A stretch of DNA of 64,000 bases, taken from contig NZ_JAANMZ010000001.1 in assembly GCF_011250555.1 (NCBI RefSeq), forward strand, positions 291,343 through 355,342, written 5' to 3'. Made by a program: the position numbers and the translations under genes. The notes beneath the pieces were generated by a model. That model was not told the DNA's origin. It did no database searches and saw only the letters and a list, made by a program, of their open reading frames with translations. Of the stretch, positions 1-10,979 are shown in pieces. Position 1 is the first letter of the stretch; the number at the start of each line of letters is the position of its first letter. This stretch comes from Bacillus sp. MM2020_4. GTDB lineage: Bacteria > Bacillota > Bacilli > Bacillales > Cytobacillaceae.

Positions 1-1
1 T

Positions 2-30
2 TTGGTGGACAAGGTTTGTGTCATTATATA
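2..30 (+). promoter_or_regulatory. candidate sigma-A promoter for sucCD
   Basis: TTGGTG at 2-7 and TATATA at 25-30 are separated by 17 bases, about 50 bases upstream of the sucC start. The -35 is imperfect. A CodY-like 15-mer (47-61) lies just downstream. Confidence 0.4.
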
Positions 31-79
31 AAATGAAAACGGAGTCAATTTTTTGAAGAGTTTGATAGGAGGATGGGAA

Positions 80-1240
80 ATGAATATCCATGAGTATCAA
101 GGGAAAGAGATCCTCAGAAATTACGGGGTAATGGTTCCGAACGGAAAAGTGGCATTCACTGTGGAAGAAGCAGTCGAAGCGGCGAAAGAACTAGGCACAC
201 AGGTTTGTGTTGTAAAAGCACAAATCCATGCTGGCGGACGGGGGAAAGCCGGCGGGGTAAAAGTGGCGAAAAACCTTGACGAAGTTCGTACATATGCAAG
301 TGAGATTCTTGGAAAAACATTGGTTACACACCAAACCGGACCCGAAGGTAAAGAAGTAAAACGTTTGTTAATCGAAGAAGGCTGTGACATTAAAAAGGAA
401 TATTATGTTGGTTTAGTTTTAGACCGGGCTACTTCACGCGTTGTTCTTATGGCTTCTGAAGAAGGCGGAACGGAAATTGAGGAAGTTGCGGAAAAAACTC
501 CTGAGAAAATTTTTAAAGAAGAAATTGATCCTGCAATTGGCTTACAACCATTCCAAGCACGCCGGATTGCATTCAATATCAACATTCCAACTGAACTTGT
601 TAATCAAGCAGTTAAGTTTATGACAGGCTTATATAACGCCTATATCGAAAATGATTGTTCCATTGCCGAAATTAACCCGCTTGTTGTAACCGGAGACGGG
701 AAAGTAATGGCCTTGGATGCAAAATTAAACTTTGATTCTAATGCATTATATCGTCAAAAAAATGTCTTAGCATATCGTGATCTTGAAGAAGAAGATGTAA
801 AAGAAATTGAAGCATCTAAATATGATTTAAGCTATGTTGCGTTAGATGGAAATATTGGCTGTATGGTGAATGGAGCCGGACTTGCGATGTCAACGATGGA
901 TATCATCAAACACTATGGCGGCGACCCCGCAAACTTCCTTGATGTTGGGGGCGGTGCTACAGCTGAGAAAGTTACAGAAGCATTTAAAATTATCCTTTCT
1001 GATCCAAACGTAAAAGGTATATTTGTTAATATCTTTGGTGGAATCATGAAGTGTGATGTCATTGCTGAGGGTGTAGTAGAAGCAGCTAAACAGGTTGGGC
1101 TAAGTGTTCCGCTTGTAGTTCGTTTAGAGGGAACAAATGTTGATTTAGGTAAAAAAATCTTGGCAGAATCAAGCGTTGAGATTATTGCTGCTGAATCCAT
1201 GGCTGACGGCGCACAAAAAATCGTTTCATTAGTGAAATAG
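80..1240 (+). CDS. sucC: succinyl-CoA synthetase (ADP-forming) beta subunit
   Basis: Beta subunit of the cytosolic TCA-cycle enzyme that converts succinyl-CoA to succinate with substrate-level ATP formation, working as a complex with SucD. The 386-residue protein begins [12 protein letters not shown], typical of the family. It has an N-terminal ATP-grasp domain (roughly residues 1-240) and a C-terminal ligase domain carrying [15 protein letters not shown] chose ATG at 80 because AGGAGG lies at 67-72. An in-frame ATG at 53 would add nine residues not seen in homologues and has no ribosome site. sucD follows after 25 bases, so the two are co-transcribed. Family assignment is secure. Confidence 0.97.
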   Translation: MNIHEYQGKEILRNYGVMVPNGKVAFTVEEAVEAAKELGTQVCVVKAQIHAGGRGKAGGVKVAKNLDEVRTYASEILGKTLVTHQTGPEGKEVKRLLIEEGCDIKKEYYVGLVLDRATSRVVLMASEEGGTEIEEVAEKTPEKIFKEEIDPAIGLQPFQARRIAFNINIPTELVNQAVKFMTGLYNAYIENDCSIAEINPLVVTGDGKVMALDAKLNFDSNALYRQKNVLAYRDLEEEDVKEIEASKYDLSYVALDGNIGCMVNGAGLAMSTMDIIKHYGGDPANFLDVGGGATAEKVTEAFKIILSDPNVKGIFVNIFGGIMKCDVIAEGVVEAAKQVGLSVPLVVRLEGTNVDLGKKILAESSVEIIAAESMADGAQKIVSLVK

Positions 1241-1265
1241 GATCTTTCAAGAAAGGGGAATTATC

Positions 1266-2168
1266 GTGAGCGTTTTTATTAATAAAGATACAAAAGTTAT
1301 TGTTCAAGGGATTACAGGCGGCACTGCCCGTTTTCATACGAAACAAATGCTTGAATATGGTACCCAAATTGTTGGTGGGACCTCTCCTGGGAAAAAAGGA
1401 CAGGAAGTAGAAGGTGTTCCGGTATTTAATACTGTAAAAGAAGCTGTTGAGACTACTGGTGCAAATGCTTCAGTTATCTATGTTCCTGCACCATTTGCTG
1501 CCGATTCGATTATTGAGGCAGTAGACGCGGAATTAGATCTTGTGATTTGTATTACTGAACATATTCCAGTATTGGATATGGTTAAGGTAAAACGTTACAT
1601 GGAAGGCAAAAAGACACGCCTAGTTGGTCCAAACTGCCCTGGTGTGATTACTGCTGATGAATGTAAAATTGGGATCATGCCTGGCTATATCCATACAAAA
1701 GGACATGTCGGTGTAGTTTCTCGCTCTGGGACATTAACATACGAAGCAGTACACCAGTTGACACAAGCTGGACTGGGACAAACTACTGCAGTCGGTATTG
1801 GCGGCGACCCAGTTAACGGTACAAACTTCATCGATGTCTTAAAGGCATTTAATGAAGACCCAGAAACATACGCTGTTATCATGATTGGAGAAATTGGCGG
1901 TACTGCTGAAGAAGAAGCAGCTGAATGGGTGAAAGCAAACATGACAAAACCTGTGGTTGGTTTCATCGGTGGCCGTACAGCACCTCCAGGAAAACGCATG
2001 GGCCACGCTGGTGCGATTATTTCTGGTGGAAAAGGGACAGCAGATGAAAAGATCCGTATCATGAACGAGTGCGGCATTAAAGTAGCGGACACTCCATCTG
2101 TTATGGGTGAAACATTAATTGGAGTATTAAAAGAGCAAGGCTTATACGAAAAGTGTAAAACGCATTAA
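1266..2168 (+). CDS. sucD: succinyl-CoA synthetase alpha subunit
   Basis: Alpha subunit, carrying the CoA-binding Rossmann domain and the phosphohistidine of the catalytic cycle. The protein is 300 residues with a GTG start; AAGGGGAA lies just upstream. The phosphorylated histidine is His247 in the motif RMGHAGAII, and the CoA-binding N-terminus ([15 protein letters not shown]) is intact. It is the second gene of a two-gene operon that ends in a long hairpin (2190-2219). In B. subtilis the same pair precedes dprA and topA, as here. Confidence 0.97.
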   Translation: MSVFINKDTKVIVQGITGGTARFHTKQMLEYGTQIVGGTSPGKKGQEVEGVPVFNTVKEAVETTGANASVIYVPAPFAADSIIEAVDAELDLVICITEHIPVLDMVKVKRYMEGKKTRLVGPNCPGVITADECKIGIMPGYIHTKGHVGVVSRSGTLTYEAVHQLTQAGLGQTTAVGIGGDPVNGTNFIDVLKAFNEDPETYAVIMIGEIGGTAEEEAAEWVKANMTKPVVGFIGGRTAPPGKRMGHAGAIISGGKGTADEKIRIMNECGIKVADTPSVMGETLIGVLKEQGLYEKCKTH

Positions 2169-2189
2169 TTTAACACACCATGACTGTTC

Positions 2190-2219
2190 AAATAGTCCCT
2201 CAAATCTGAGGGACTATTT
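2190..2219 (+). terminator. hairpin after sucCD
   Basis: A perfect 13-bp stem, AAATAGTCCCTCA with TGAGGGACTATTT, and loop AATC. No long T-run follows (only CC then ACAT), so termination may be partial. Confidence 0.7.
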
Positions 2220-2251
2220 CCACATAAAAAAATATGGAGGTACGATGGAAC

Positions 2252-3151
2252 ATGGATGACTTTAAAGAAAGGCTTATACATTTACTTCACTACCCGAATA
2301 TCTCATGGAATACCGTCTATCAAATGCTTAAAAAGGATCCGACACTTCAGTCACTGTATCAACTTCAAAGACCATCTCCACAGCAGATCTCGTTATTTCC
2401 ACTACTAAACCACGATCACTCCTTAACCCAACCTTCTATCATTTCCCTTCAACCTGACATGATTCACGAACAAATCCGTCAATACGAAACAAATGATATT
2501 ACTGTGATTACTATTATGGATAAAGAATATCCAAGGTTCTTAAAAGAAATCTACCAGCCGCCATGGGCATTATTTACTAAGGGAGATATTTCTCTCCTCG
2601 AAAAAGAACCGAAGCTTGCGGTTGTTGGGTCCCGTCAAGCATCCCCATACGGAAAAAATGCGATAAGATTAATTTTCCCTGAGTTAATAAAGAATGGGGT
2701 GCTTATTGTCAGTGGATTGGCAAAGGGAATTGATGCTTTAGCACATGAATATGCAATAAAAAATGGTGGGAATACAATTGCCGTCATTGCAGGCGGTTTC
2801 TATCATATTTACCCAAAAGAAAATATGGGACTTGCCCTGCAAATGATGAATACGCAACTTATTGTGTCAGAATATCCCCCGGATACCAAGCCGCTTAGAT
2901 GGCATTTTCCCGCACGAAATCGAATCATTAGCGGTTTAGCAGCTGGAACCTTTATTATTGAAGCAAAGCGAAAAAGTGGTTCGCTCATAACGGCAAATTA
3001 TGCCGTTAATGAAGGGCGGGATGTCTTTTCACTTCCTGGCAGTATATTTAATCCATTCTCTATTGGGGCAAATGATTTAATACAGCAGGGGGCAAAGCTT
3101 GTGACAAGGGCTGAGGATATTTTAGAAGAATTAAGACTAAACGTGAGATAA
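2252..3151 (+). CDS. dprA: DNA processing protein DprA (RecA loader for transformation)
   Basis: DprA/Smf protects incoming single-stranded DNA and loads RecA during natural transformation. The 299-residue protein has the Rossmann-like DprA domain: VVGSRQASPYG, SGLAKGIDALAHE, the IYPKEN loop, FPARNRIISGL and the SGSLITANYA segment. The N-terminal helical region (about residues 1-90) is variable, as in the family. The start is ATG 2252, 11 bases after GGAGG (2236-2240). An upstream in-frame ATG at 2234 overlaps that ribosome site and is rejected. Its presence suggests the competence machinery is retained but does not show that the strain is transformable. Confidence 0.95.
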   Translation: MDDFKERLIHLLHYPNISWNTVYQMLKKDPTLQSLYQLQRPSPQQISLFPLLNHDHSLTQPSIISLQPDMIHEQIRQYETNDITVITIMDKEYPRFLKEIYQPPWALFTKGDISLLEKEPKLAVVGSRQASPYGKNAIRLIFPELIKNGVLIVSGLAKGIDALAHEYAIKNGGNTIAVIAGGFYHIYPKENMGLALQMMNTQLIVSEYPPDTKPLRWHFPARNRIISGLAAGTFIIEAKRKSGSLITANYAVNEGRDVFSLPGSIFNPFSIGANDLIQQGAKLVTRAEDILEELRLNVR

Positions 3152-3227
3152 TCTAAAAATCTAGGAATAAAATATCGTCCCTTTTGCAGGTTTTTTTCGA
3201 ATATATGAAGAAATTAGCTTAAAAAGG

Positions 3228-3256
3228 TTGCAAAAATTTCTAATTTGTTATACATT
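3228..3256 (+). promoter_or_regulatory. candidate sigma-A promoter for topA
   Basis: TTGCAA (3228-3233), a 17-base spacer, then TACATT (3251-3256), about 60 bases before the topA start. Spacing is ideal and each hexamer has one or two mismatches. Confidence 0.55.
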
Positions 3257-3314
3257 TTCCAACAGATGTTCGAAAAAATAAATATACAATTTACCTCTTA
3301 AGGAGGATATTTGA

Positions 3315-5396
3315 ATGGCAGCAGAATTTCTCGTAATCGTTGAATCTCCAGCGAAAGCGAAAACAATAGAACGATATTTAGGAAATAAATATAAAGTTAA
3401 AGCATCGATGGGGCATGTTCGTGATTTGCCACGCAGTCAGATGGGGGTCAATGTAGAAAATAGCTTTGAGCCCAAATATATTACCATCCGCGGAAAAGGC
3501 CCTGTTTTAAAAGAATTAAAGACTGCGGCAAAAAAAGTAAAAAAAATCTATCTCGCAGCTGACCCGGATCGTGAGGGGGAAGCTATTGCCTGGCATTTAG
3601 CACATAGTCTTGATGTTGATATTACTTCCGATTGCCGAGTTGTCTTTAATGAAATTACAAAAGATGCGATAAAGGAATCCTTCAAGCATCCTCGTCCAAT
3701 TAATATGGATCTTGTTGATGCCCAGCAGGCTCGTAGGATATTAGACCGGCTTGTAGGCTATAATATCAGCCCTCTTCTTTGGAAGAAGGTTAAAAAAGGG
3801 TTAAGTGCAGGACGGGTACAATCCGTTGCAGTTCGTTTAATTATTGACCGAGAAAAAGAGATTAAAGCGTTTACACCTGAAGAATATTGGACGATTGATG
3901 GCGAATTTTTAAAAGGGAAAGACCATTTCAGTGCCAGTTATCATTCGGTAGTGGGCCATGAGAAAACCGAGCTGAAATCAGAACATGATGTCCAAGCGAT
4001 TTTACAGCAATTAACTGATAATAAGTTCAAAGTAATCTCTGTGACGAAAAAAGAGCGCAGAAGAAATCCAGCACCACCATTTATCACCTCGTCCTTGCAG
4101 CAGGAAGCAGCCAGAAAGCTCAACTTTCGTGCCAGGAAAACCATGATGTTAGCCCAACAGCTCTATGAAGGAATTGAACTTGGGAAAGAAGGAACGGTTG
4201 GTCTCATCACCTATATGAGAACAGATTCAACCCGAATTTCCGAGGTAGCGCAAGGAGAAGCGGCAAGTTATATAAAAGCAGAGTATGGTGAAAACTTTTT
4301 AAAGGATGAGCAAAGGAAAGAAAAGAAGCAGACAAATGCCCAGGATGCGCATGAGGCGATTCGCCCAACGAGTACACTTAGAGATCCCGGCAGCTTAAAG
4401 GAATTTCTCTCTCGCGATCAGCTCCGGTTATATAAACTAATTTGGGAACGCTTTTTGGCAAGTCAAATGGCGCAGGCAGTCATGGATACGATGAGCGTGG
4501 ATTTGCAAAATGGGAATGTTGTGTTCCGTGCTACTGGGTCCAAGATTAAATTTCCAGGGTTCATGAAGCTTTACGTGGAGGGTTCAGATGACCAAATCGA
4601 TGGACCTGAGAAAATGCTCCCGGATCTTAAAGAGGGAGATGAAGTGTTTAAAAAGGATATTGAACCGAAGCAACACTTCACACAACCTCCACCCCGATAC
4701 ACAGAAGCAAGACTTGTCAAAACTTTAGAAGAACTCGGCATCGGCCGTCCATCTACCTATGCTCCAACCTTGGATACAGTTCAAAAGCGGGGATATGTTG
4801 CCCTTGATAATAAACGCTTTATTCCGACTGAGCTGGGTGAAATTGTTCATGAAGTAATGGTAGAATTTTTTCCTGAAATCATAAATGTGGAGTTTACTGC
4901 TAGAATGGAAAAAGGATTAGACCATATTGAAGATGGAAAAATGACGTGGATAAAACTCATTGATGCATTTTACCAAGAGTTCGAAACAAATTTAAAAATA
5001 GCTGAGCAGGAAATGGAAAAAATAGAAATTAAAGATGAGCCAGCCGGTGAGGATTGTGAAAACTGCGGAAACCCAATGGTGTTCAAAATGGGCAGATATG
5101 GTAAATTCATGGCCTGCAGTAATTTCCCGGATTGTCGGAATACAAAGCCGATAGTGAAGGAAATCGGTGTTACCTGTCCTACGTGTAAAGAAGGTCAAAT
5201 TATTGAACGAAAGAGCAAGAAAAAAAGATTATTTTACGGTTGCACCCGTTATCCTGATTGTGAATTTATATCTTGGGATAAACCGTTACCGAGAGCCTGC
5301 CCGAAATGCGAGGGCTTGCTTGTAGAAAAGAAATTAAAAAAGGGTGTTCAGGTTCAATGTGTTACATGTGATTATAAGGAAGAATCGCAAAGCTAA
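3315..5396 (+). CDS. topA: DNA topoisomerase I (type IA)
   Basis: Relaxes negative supercoils by cutting one strand through a 5'-phosphotyrosine. The 693-residue protein starts with the Toprim domain ([17 protein letters not shown] and acidic [13 protein letters not shown]). The nucleophile is Tyr300 in [12 protein letters not shown]. Three C-terminal four-cysteine zinc modules follow, beginning CENCGNP, CPTCKEG and CPKCEGL, from about residue 580 to the end. ATG 3315 has AAGGAGGAT just upstream. Length matches B. subtilis TopA. It has its own promoter and ends in a good terminator, so it is probably transcribed alone or with dprA readthrough. Confidence 0.97.
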   Translation: MAAEFLVIVESPAKAKTIERYLGNKYKVKASMGHVRDLPRSQMGVNVENSFEPKYITIRGKGPVLKELKTAAKKVKKIYLAADPDREGEAIAWHLAHSLDVDITSDCRVVFNEITKDAIKESFKHPRPINMDLVDAQQARRILDRLVGYNISPLLWKKVKKGLSAGRVQSVAVRLIIDREKEIKAFTPEEYWTIDGEFLKGKDHFSASYHSVVGHEKTELKSEHDVQAILQQLTDNKFKVISVTKKERRRNPAPPFITSSLQQEAARKLNFRARKTMMLAQQLYEGIELGKEGTVGLITYMRTDSTRISEVAQGEAASYIKAEYGENFLKDEQRKEKKQTNAQDAHEAIRPTSTLRDPGSLKEFLSRDQLRLYKLIWERFLASQMAQAVMDTMSVDLQNGNVVFRATGSKIKFPGFMKLYVEGSDDQIDGPEKMLPDLKEGDEVFKKDIEPKQHFTQPPPRYTEARLVKTLEELGIGRPSTYAPTLDTVQKRGYVALDNKRFIPTELGEIVHEVMVEFFPEIINVEFTARMEKGLDHIEDGKMTWIKLIDAFYQEFETNLKIAEQEMEKIEIKDEPAGEDCENCGNPMVFKMGRYGKFMACSNFPDCRNTKPIVKEIGVTCPTCKEGQIIERKSKKKRLFYGCTRYPDCEFISWDKPLPRACPKCEGLLVEKKLKKGVQVQCVTCDYKEESQS

Positions 5397-5430
5397 GAGT
5401 GGGCCAATCCCGCTCTTTTTATTTTTTTTG
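5395..5430 (+). terminator. rho-independent terminator after topA
   Basis: Stem AAGAGTGGG (5395-5403) with CCCGCTCTT (5409-5417, one G-U pair), followed by a T-rich run to about 5430. The stem overlaps the topA stop codon. Confidence 0.8.
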
Positions 5431-5565
5431 ATAGTTAAAACTTTTTTCTTTTTCATTCGTATAGTACAATGCAAGATGGACTTTAAAAGTGGGGAAGGTA
5501 TTGATAGACTTTTTTCTTCCCATAATGAATATGTTAATAAATACCAGCTTCGGGAGGACGCTAAC

Positions 5566-6873
5566 ATGTCGGATGTAATAATAAATGTAATTGGTGCCGG
5601 TTTGGCAGGAAGTGAAGCGGCATGGCAGATTGCGAAACGCGGTGTAAAGGTACGGCTTTTTGAGATGCGCCCAATTAAACAAACACCCGCGCACCATACA
5701 GATAAATTTGCTGAATTAGTTTGCAGTAATTCATTACGGGCAAACACGTTAACAAATGCGGTTGGGGTACTAAAAGAGGAAATGCGAAGGCTTGATTCTG
5801 TGATTATTGCTGCGGCAGATGCATGTGCAGTGCCAGCAGGGGGGGCTTTAGCCGTAGATCGTCACGAATTTGCTGCAAAAGTGACTGAGATGGTTAAAAA
5901 TCATGAAAATGTTACGGTAGTAAATGAAGAAGTAACAGCTATTCCTGAGGGACCTACAATAATTGCTACAGGCCCTCTGACCAGTCCGGATCTCTCCGCA
6001 CAGCTTAAAAACTTAACTGGTGAAGACTATCTTTATTTTTATGATGCAGCCGCGCCAATTCTCGAAAAGGATAGCATCAACATGGATAAAGTTTATTTGA
6101 AGTCTCGCTATGATAAGGGGGAAGCGGCCTATTTAAACTGCCCAATGACAGAGGAAGAGTTTAATCGGTTTTATGAAGCGCTGATTTCTGCTGAGACGGT
6201 ACCATTAAAGGAATTTGAAAAGGAAGTTTTTTTTGAGGGTTGTATGCCAATTGAGGTTATGGCATCAAGAGGTCAGAAAACGATGCTGTTTGGGCCGTTA
6301 AAACCAGTTGGTTTAGAAGATCCGAAAACAGGTAAGAGACCCTTTGCTGTTGTGCAGCTTCGTCAGGACGATGCCGCTGGAACACTATTTAATATTGTTG
6401 GATTTCAGACACATTTAAAATGGGGAGCGCAAAAGGAAGTTATCCAGTTAATTCCCGGCCTTGAAAATGCAGAAATCATCAGATATGGTGTCATGCACCG
6501 CAATACATTTATTAATTCGCCGAAAGTTCTTAAGTCAACATATCAATTCCGTAACCGCGAAGATTTATTCTTTGCCGGTCAGATGACAGGGGTTGAAGGC
6601 TATGTAGAATCAGCTGCAAGCGGTTTAGTTGCCGGGATCAATGCAGCGCGAATAGTGAATGGACTTGAAACGGTTGAATTTCCAGCAGTAACAGCGATTG
6701 GCAGTATGGCTCGCTACATCACAACAGCCAATTCTGATAATTTTCAGCCGATGAATGCCAATTTTGGGTTATTTCCTGAACTGCCAGTGAGAATAAAGGG
6801 TAAGCAGGAAAGAAATTTACAGCATGCTAACCGAGCACTAGAGACAATTCAGAACTTTGTGAAAGTTTTGTAA
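5566..6873 (+). CDS. trmFO: tRNA (uracil-54-C5) methyltransferase, folate- and FAD-dependent
   Basis: TrmFO (formerly Gid) makes ribothymidine at position 54 of tRNA using methylenetetrahydrofolate and FAD. From ATG 5566 the protein is 435 residues, the same as in B. subtilis. It opens with the FAD-binding motif [13 protein letters not shown] and has GidA-like [18 protein letters not shown] near the C-terminus. GGGAGG (5552-5557) precedes this start. The frame stays open upstream to 5344, but that extension overlaps the topA terminator and has no family counterpart. In B. subtilis xerC follows directly; here a 253-base gap leads to hslV. Confidence 0.95.
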   Translation: MSDVIINVIGAGLAGSEAAWQIAKRGVKVRLFEMRPIKQTPAHHTDKFAELVCSNSLRANTLTNAVGVLKEEMRRLDSVIIAAADACAVPAGGALAVDRHEFAAKVTEMVKNHENVTVVNEEVTAIPEGPTIIATGPLTSPDLSAQLKNLTGEDYLYFYDAAAPILEKDSINMDKVYLKSRYDKGEAAYLNCPMTEEEFNRFYEALISAETVPLKEFEKEVFFEGCMPIEVMASRGQKTMLFGPLKPVGLEDPKTGKRPFAVVQLRQDDAAGTLFNIVGFQTHLKWGAQKEVIQLIPGLENAEIIRYGVMHRNTFINSPKVLKSTYQFRNREDLFFAGQMTGVEGYVESAASGLVAGINAARIVNGLETVEFPAVTAIGSMARYITTANSDNFQPMNANFGLFPELPVRIKGKQERNLQHANRALETIQNFVKVL

Positions 6874-7126
6874 AATCCATTGCAAGCAATTTAGAAGTAT
6901 GTTACGATTTAGTAGCTCTTGTCGGTAAATAGCCAGGGTAAATGTGAATGTTTTATTAAACTTATTTATCCGGTGTTTACAAATAAAACGAAATTAAGCA
7001 GAATATAGAATTGAACATTATCAACTTAATTTTAGTGATTTCGTTTATCAACAGAATCTACTTAACTTTCATACATACCATTAGTGTTTTTGAAAATAAG
7101 ATTACTCCAGAAGGAGGAAGATTAAT
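6874..7126 (+). other. gene-free gap at the position where xerC lies in B. subtilis
   Basis: No open frame of useful length or recombinase motif is visible in these 253 bases. They are AT-rich and hold the ribosome site AGAAGGAGGA for hslV near the right end. I could not identify a confident promoter or any xerC remnant. Confidence 0.6.
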
Positions 7127-7669
7127 TTGAATCAATTTCACGCAACAACAATTTTTGCCGTCCATCATAACGGAGAATGCTCAATGTCCGGTGATGGCCA
7201 AGTAACATTTGGGAATGCAGTTGTGATGAAGCACACAGCAAAAAAGGTGAGAAAGATATTTAATGGTAGAGTATTGGCCGGTTTTGCCGGTTCTGTTGCC
7301 GATGCATTTACTCTTTTCGAACTGTTTGAAGGTAAACTTGAAGAGTATAATGGAAATCTCCAAAGAGCAGCTGTCGAGCTTGCTAAGGAATGGAGAAGCG
7401 ATAAAATGCTTCGTAAGTTGGAAGCGATGCTCATTGTCATGGATCGTGAAAGTTTGCTGCTTGTTTCGGGAACTGGGGAAGTAATCGAGCCTGATGATGG
7501 GATTCTTGCGATTGGCTCGGGCGGGAATTACGCTTTGGCCGCCGGCCGTTCATTGAAGAAGTATTCCGGAGATCACCTATCTGCCAAAGAAATAGCGAAG
7601 GCTTCTTTAGAAATAGCTGCTGAAATATGTGTATACACTAATCACAACATTATCGTTGAAGAGCTATAA
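7127..7669 (+). CDS. hslV: ClpQ/HslV proteasome-like peptidase subunit
   Basis: Peptidase subunit of the two-ring HslUV (ClpYQ) ATP-dependent protease. The 180-residue protein starts with TTG 7127, directly placed after AAGGAGGA. It reads [12 protein letters not shown], then [28 protein letters not shown] and [14 protein letters not shown]. The TT at residues 7-8 aligns with the mature N-terminal threonines of E. coli HslV. B. subtilis ClpQ starts MSSFHATT and has been reported to use its N-terminal Ser as nucleophile; here that position is Asn. hslU follows after 20 bases and codY after that, as in the B. subtilis clpQ-clpY-codY operon. Confidence 0.95.
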   Translation: MNQFHATTIFAVHHNGECSMSGDGQVTFGNAVVMKHTAKKVRKIFNGRVLAGFAGSVADAFTLFELFEGKLEEYNGNLQRAAVELAKEWRSDKMLRKLEAMLIVMDRESLLLVSGTGEVIEPDDGILAIGSGGNYALAAGRSLKKYSGDHLSAKEIAKASLEIAAEICVYTNHNIIVEEL

Positions 7670-7689
7670 CGGGAAGGAGACTGAAAATT

Positions 7690-9093
7690 ATGGGTAAAAC
7701 AACCAATTTAACCCCCCGCCAAATCGTCGAAAAACTTGATCAATATATTATCGGTCAGAAGGATGCCAAGAAAGCGGTCGCAGTTGCCTTAAGGAACCGT
7801 TACAGAAGGGGCCTATTGAATGAAAAGCTTCGGGAAGAAATTATCCCGAAAAATATATTAATGATTGGACCGACAGGTGTTGGGAAAACGGAAATTGCCA
7901 GGAGAATTGCAAAGCTTGTTGGCGCACCGTTTATAAAGGTTGAAGCAACCAAATTTACCGAAGTAGGCTATGTTGGTCGTGATGTTGAATCAATGGTACG
8001 AGATCTGGCTGAAACTTCTGTTCGATTGGTGAAAGAGGATCGGATGCAAACAGTGAAGGAACGAGCCGAGGAAAATGCAAACAGCAGACTTGTTGATTTA
8101 CTAGTTCCATCCGCTAAAAAGTCGTCCAATTATAAAAACCCGCTTGAGATGTTATTTGGCGGCGGAAATTCGAATACAGAGCAAGAGACACAACAGGAAG
8201 ATTACTCCGTTCATGAAAAACGTAAAATTGTCAAAGAGCAGCTTGCACTTGGTCAGTTGGAGGATGAAGTTGTTACGGTTGAAGTGGAGGAACAAGCTCC
8301 GTCCATGTTTGATATGCTCCAAGGTTCAGGTATTGAACAAATGGGGATGAATATGCAGGATGCTCTCAGCAGTTTTATGCCGAAAAAACGGAAGAAAAGA
8401 AAATTAACCGTTCGTGAAGCAAGAAATGTGTTAACAAGTGAAGAAGCAGCTAAACTCATTGACATGGATGAAGTTACATCTGAAGCCATTTATCGTGCGG
8501 AGCAAACAGGGATAATATTCATTGATGAAATCGATAAGATCGCCAGTAAGAATTCCGGAGGATCTTCTGCAGATGTTTCGAGAGAAGGCGTTCAAAGAGA
8601 TATTTTGCCGGTTGTTGAAGGGTCTACAGTGGTAACGAAATATGGATCGATTAAAACTGACCATATCTTATTTATTGCTGCAGGAGCCTTCCATATGGCT
8701 AAACCATCTGATTTGATACCCGAACTTCAAGGCCGTTTCCCAATTCGGGTGGAACTAACGAAGTTGACTGTTGAAGACTTCTTCAGGATTTTAATTGAAC
8801 CGGATAATGCGTTAATTAAGCAATATCAAGCATTATTGGAAACAGAAGGTATACAAATTGAATTTTCTGACGATGCTATTCGTAGAATAGCTGAAGTAGC
8901 ATTCGAAGTGAATCAAAATACGGATAATATTGGTGCAAGACGACTCCATACCATATTAGAAAAGCTTTTAGAAGATCTGTCTTTTGAGGCACCCGATATT
9001 ACAATGGAGAAAATCACGATTACACCAAAGTATGTTGATGATAAACTGGATGCGATCTCGAAAAATAAAGATTTATCCCAATTTATCCTTTAG
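7690..9093 (+). CDS. hslU: ClpY/HslU ATPase subunit of the HslUV protease
   Basis: AAA+ unfoldase that feeds substrates to HslV. The 467-residue protein has Walker A GPTGVGKT (residues 60-67), the family signature [14 protein letters not shown], and Walker [13 protein letters not shown] charged, variable I-domain lies between them (roughly residues 110-240). The sensor and arginine-finger region is conserved ([12 protein letters not shown]), and the C-terminus DLSQFIL is the tail that inserts into HslV. It lies in an operon with hslV upstream and codY 51 bases downstream. Confidence 0.97.
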   Translation: MGKTTNLTPRQIVEKLDQYIIGQKDAKKAVAVALRNRYRRGLLNEKLREEIIPKNILMIGPTGVGKTEIARRIAKLVGAPFIKVEATKFTEVGYVGRDVESMVRDLAETSVRLVKEDRMQTVKERAEENANSRLVDLLVPSAKKSSNYKNPLEMLFGGGNSNTEQETQQEDYSVHEKRKIVKEQLALGQLEDEVVTVEVEEQAPSMFDMLQGSGIEQMGMNMQDALSSFMPKKRKKRKLTVREARNVLTSEEAAKLIDMDEVTSEAIYRAEQTGIIFIDEIDKIASKNSGGSSADVSREGVQRDILPVVEGSTVVTKYGSIKTDHILFIAAGAFHMAKPSDLIPELQGRFPIRVELTKLTVEDFFRILIEPDNALIKQYQALLETEGIQIEFSDDAIRRIAEVAFEVNQNTDNIGARRLHTILEKLLEDLSFEAPDITMEKITITPKYVDDKLDAISKNKDLSQFIL

Positions 9094-9144
9094 GAACTTA
9101 TAAAATTTAATAATGGTTGCAGTTAATTAGGAGGAAGAAACACA

Positions 9145-9924
9145 ATGGATTTACTTACAAAAACAAGAAAAATTAATGTTTTATTGCAAAAAGCGGCAGG
9201 TAAACCTGTAAACTTTAAGGAAATGTCAGAAACGTTAAGTGAGACAATTGAAGCAAATGTTTACATTGTCAGCCGTCGTGGGAAACTTCTTGGTTTTTCA
9301 ATTTATCAACAAATTGAAAACGAAAGAATGAAGAAAATGTTTGAAGACCGTCAATTCCCAGAGGAATATACAAAGGGATTATTTAATATTCAAGAAACTT
9401 CTTCAAACCTCGACATTGAAAGTCAATATACTGCTTTTCCTGTTGAAAACAATGAATTGTTTCGTGAAGGTTTGACCACGATTGTTCCAATTATCGGCGG
9501 TGGTGAGCGTCTAGGAACTTTAATCCTTGCTAGATTACAGGAAAAATTCCATGATGATGATTTGATCCTTGCAGAATATGGCGCAACGGTAGTCGGTATG
9601 GAAATTTTACGTGAAAAATCGGAAGAAATTGAAGAAGAAGCTAGAAGCAAAGCGGTTGTTCAAATGGCAATCAGTTCGTTGTCATATAGTGAGCTAGAAG
9701 CGATTGAGCATATTTTTGAAGAGTTGAATGGCCATGAAGGTTTACTCGTTGCTTCCAAAATTGCCGATCGTGTGGGTATTACTCGTTCAGTTATTGTCAA
9801 TGCACTACGAAAACTTGAAAGTGCTGGCGTCATTGAATCACGTTCCCTTGGGATGAAAGGAACATATATTAAAGTTTTAAATGATAAGTTCTTAATCGAG
9901 CTTGATAAATTAAGATCTAATTAA
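9145..9924 (+). CDS. codY: GTP- and branched-chain-amino-acid-sensing global repressor CodY
   Basis: Represses stationary-phase, nutrient-scavenging and often competence genes when isoleucine, leucine, valine and GTP are plentiful. The protein is 259 residues, the family length. The N-terminal GAF ligand domain (about residues 1-155) is followed by a linker helix and a winged helix-turn-helix with [19 protein letters not shown] and the wing [21 protein letters not shown] precedes the ATG. A strong terminator follows. In B. subtilis the flagellar operon comes next; here rpsB does. Confidence 0.98.
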   Translation: MDLLTKTRKINVLLQKAAGKPVNFKEMSETLSETIEANVYIVSRRGKLLGFSIYQQIENERMKKMFEDRQFPEEYTKGLFNIQETSSNLDIESQYTAFPVENNELFREGLTTIVPIIGGGERLGTLILARLQEKFHDDDLILAEYGATVVGMEILREKSEEIEEEARSKAVVQMAISSLSYSELEAIEHIFEELNGHEGLLVASKIADRVGITRSVIVNALRKLESAGVIESRSLGMKGTYIKVLNDKFLIELDKLRSN

Positions 9925-9931
9925 ACATATT

Positions 9932-9961
9932 CCCCAGTTAATCTGGGGATTTTTTTTTTTA
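9932..9961 (+). terminator. rho-independent terminator after codY
   Basis: CCCCAG (9932-9937), loop TTAAT, CTGGGG (9943-9948), then A and a run of about 12 T. A classical intrinsic terminator. Confidence 0.92.
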
Positions 9962-9973
9962 ATAAAGTAATGC

Positions 9974-10002
9974 TTGATTGTTATTTACACATATGCTATA
10001 TT
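9974..10002 (+). promoter_or_regulatory. candidate sigma-A promoter for rpsB
   Basis: TTGATT (9974-9979), a 17-base spacer, TATATT (9997-10002). Placed just after the codY terminator and before the structured rpsB leader. Confidence 0.6.
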
Positions 10003-10033
10003 ATTTCATGGTGTTAATACACACGCTTGTTGA

Positions 10034-10072
10034 TTTAAACAGACGGTGCTGTGACAACAGTTTCTGTTTAAA
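10034..10072 (+). promoter_or_regulatory. structured leader hairpin of rpsB mRNA
   Basis: A 10-bp perfect stem TTTAAACAGA (10034-10043) with TCTGTTTAAA (10063-10072). It encloses a second hairpin, CTGT-GACA-ACAG (10049-10060). No T-run follows, so it is not a terminator. Position and shape suit an S2 autoregulatory element, which is inference. Confidence 0.45.
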
Positions 10073-10104
10073 AATGAAATGAGCGGAGGAAAACAAACCA
10101 TTAG

Positions 10105-10821
<717 letters not shown>

Positions 10822-10840
10822 TTTCATTTATTGAACACAT

Positions 10841-10881
10841 AAAAAGGTGATAAGAGGGAGACCCTTTATCACCTTTTTTTA
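10841..10881 (+). terminator. hairpin with T-run between rpsB and tsf
   Basis: AAAGGTGATA pairs with TATCACCTTT around a GC-rich loop, followed by seven T. Likely partial termination that lowers tsf relative to rpsB, or full termination with tsf using its own promoter. Confidence 0.8.
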
Positions 10882-10946
10882 AAGAAAACCTACCGATTGC
10901 AGAAATTAAGAATGTTTATCTAAAGCTTAGATGGCTAAGATATGAG

Positions 10947-10952
10947 TATAAT
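10947..10952 (+). promoter_or_regulatory. possible -10 element for tsf
   Basis: A perfect TATAAT, 28 bases before the tsf start. No convincing -35 is seen at the right spacing, so this is tentative. Confidence 0.3.
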
Positions 10953-10979
10953 ACATAGATTTAAAGGAGGAAGAACATT

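Noticed and set aside
49..80. Alternative sucC start at ATG 53
   Set aside because: Would place the ribosome site AGGAGG inside the coding region and add residues absent from the family.
5344..5565. 74-residue N-terminal extension of trmFO
   Set aside because: Overlaps the topA stop and terminator, has poly-Lys/Phe low-complexity translation, and homologues start at [16 protein letters not shown] sequence where a good ribosome site exists.
6874..7126. Possible xerC pseudogene
   Set aside because: No translated stretch in any frame resembled a tyrosine recombinase; treated as absence and not as a decayed gene.
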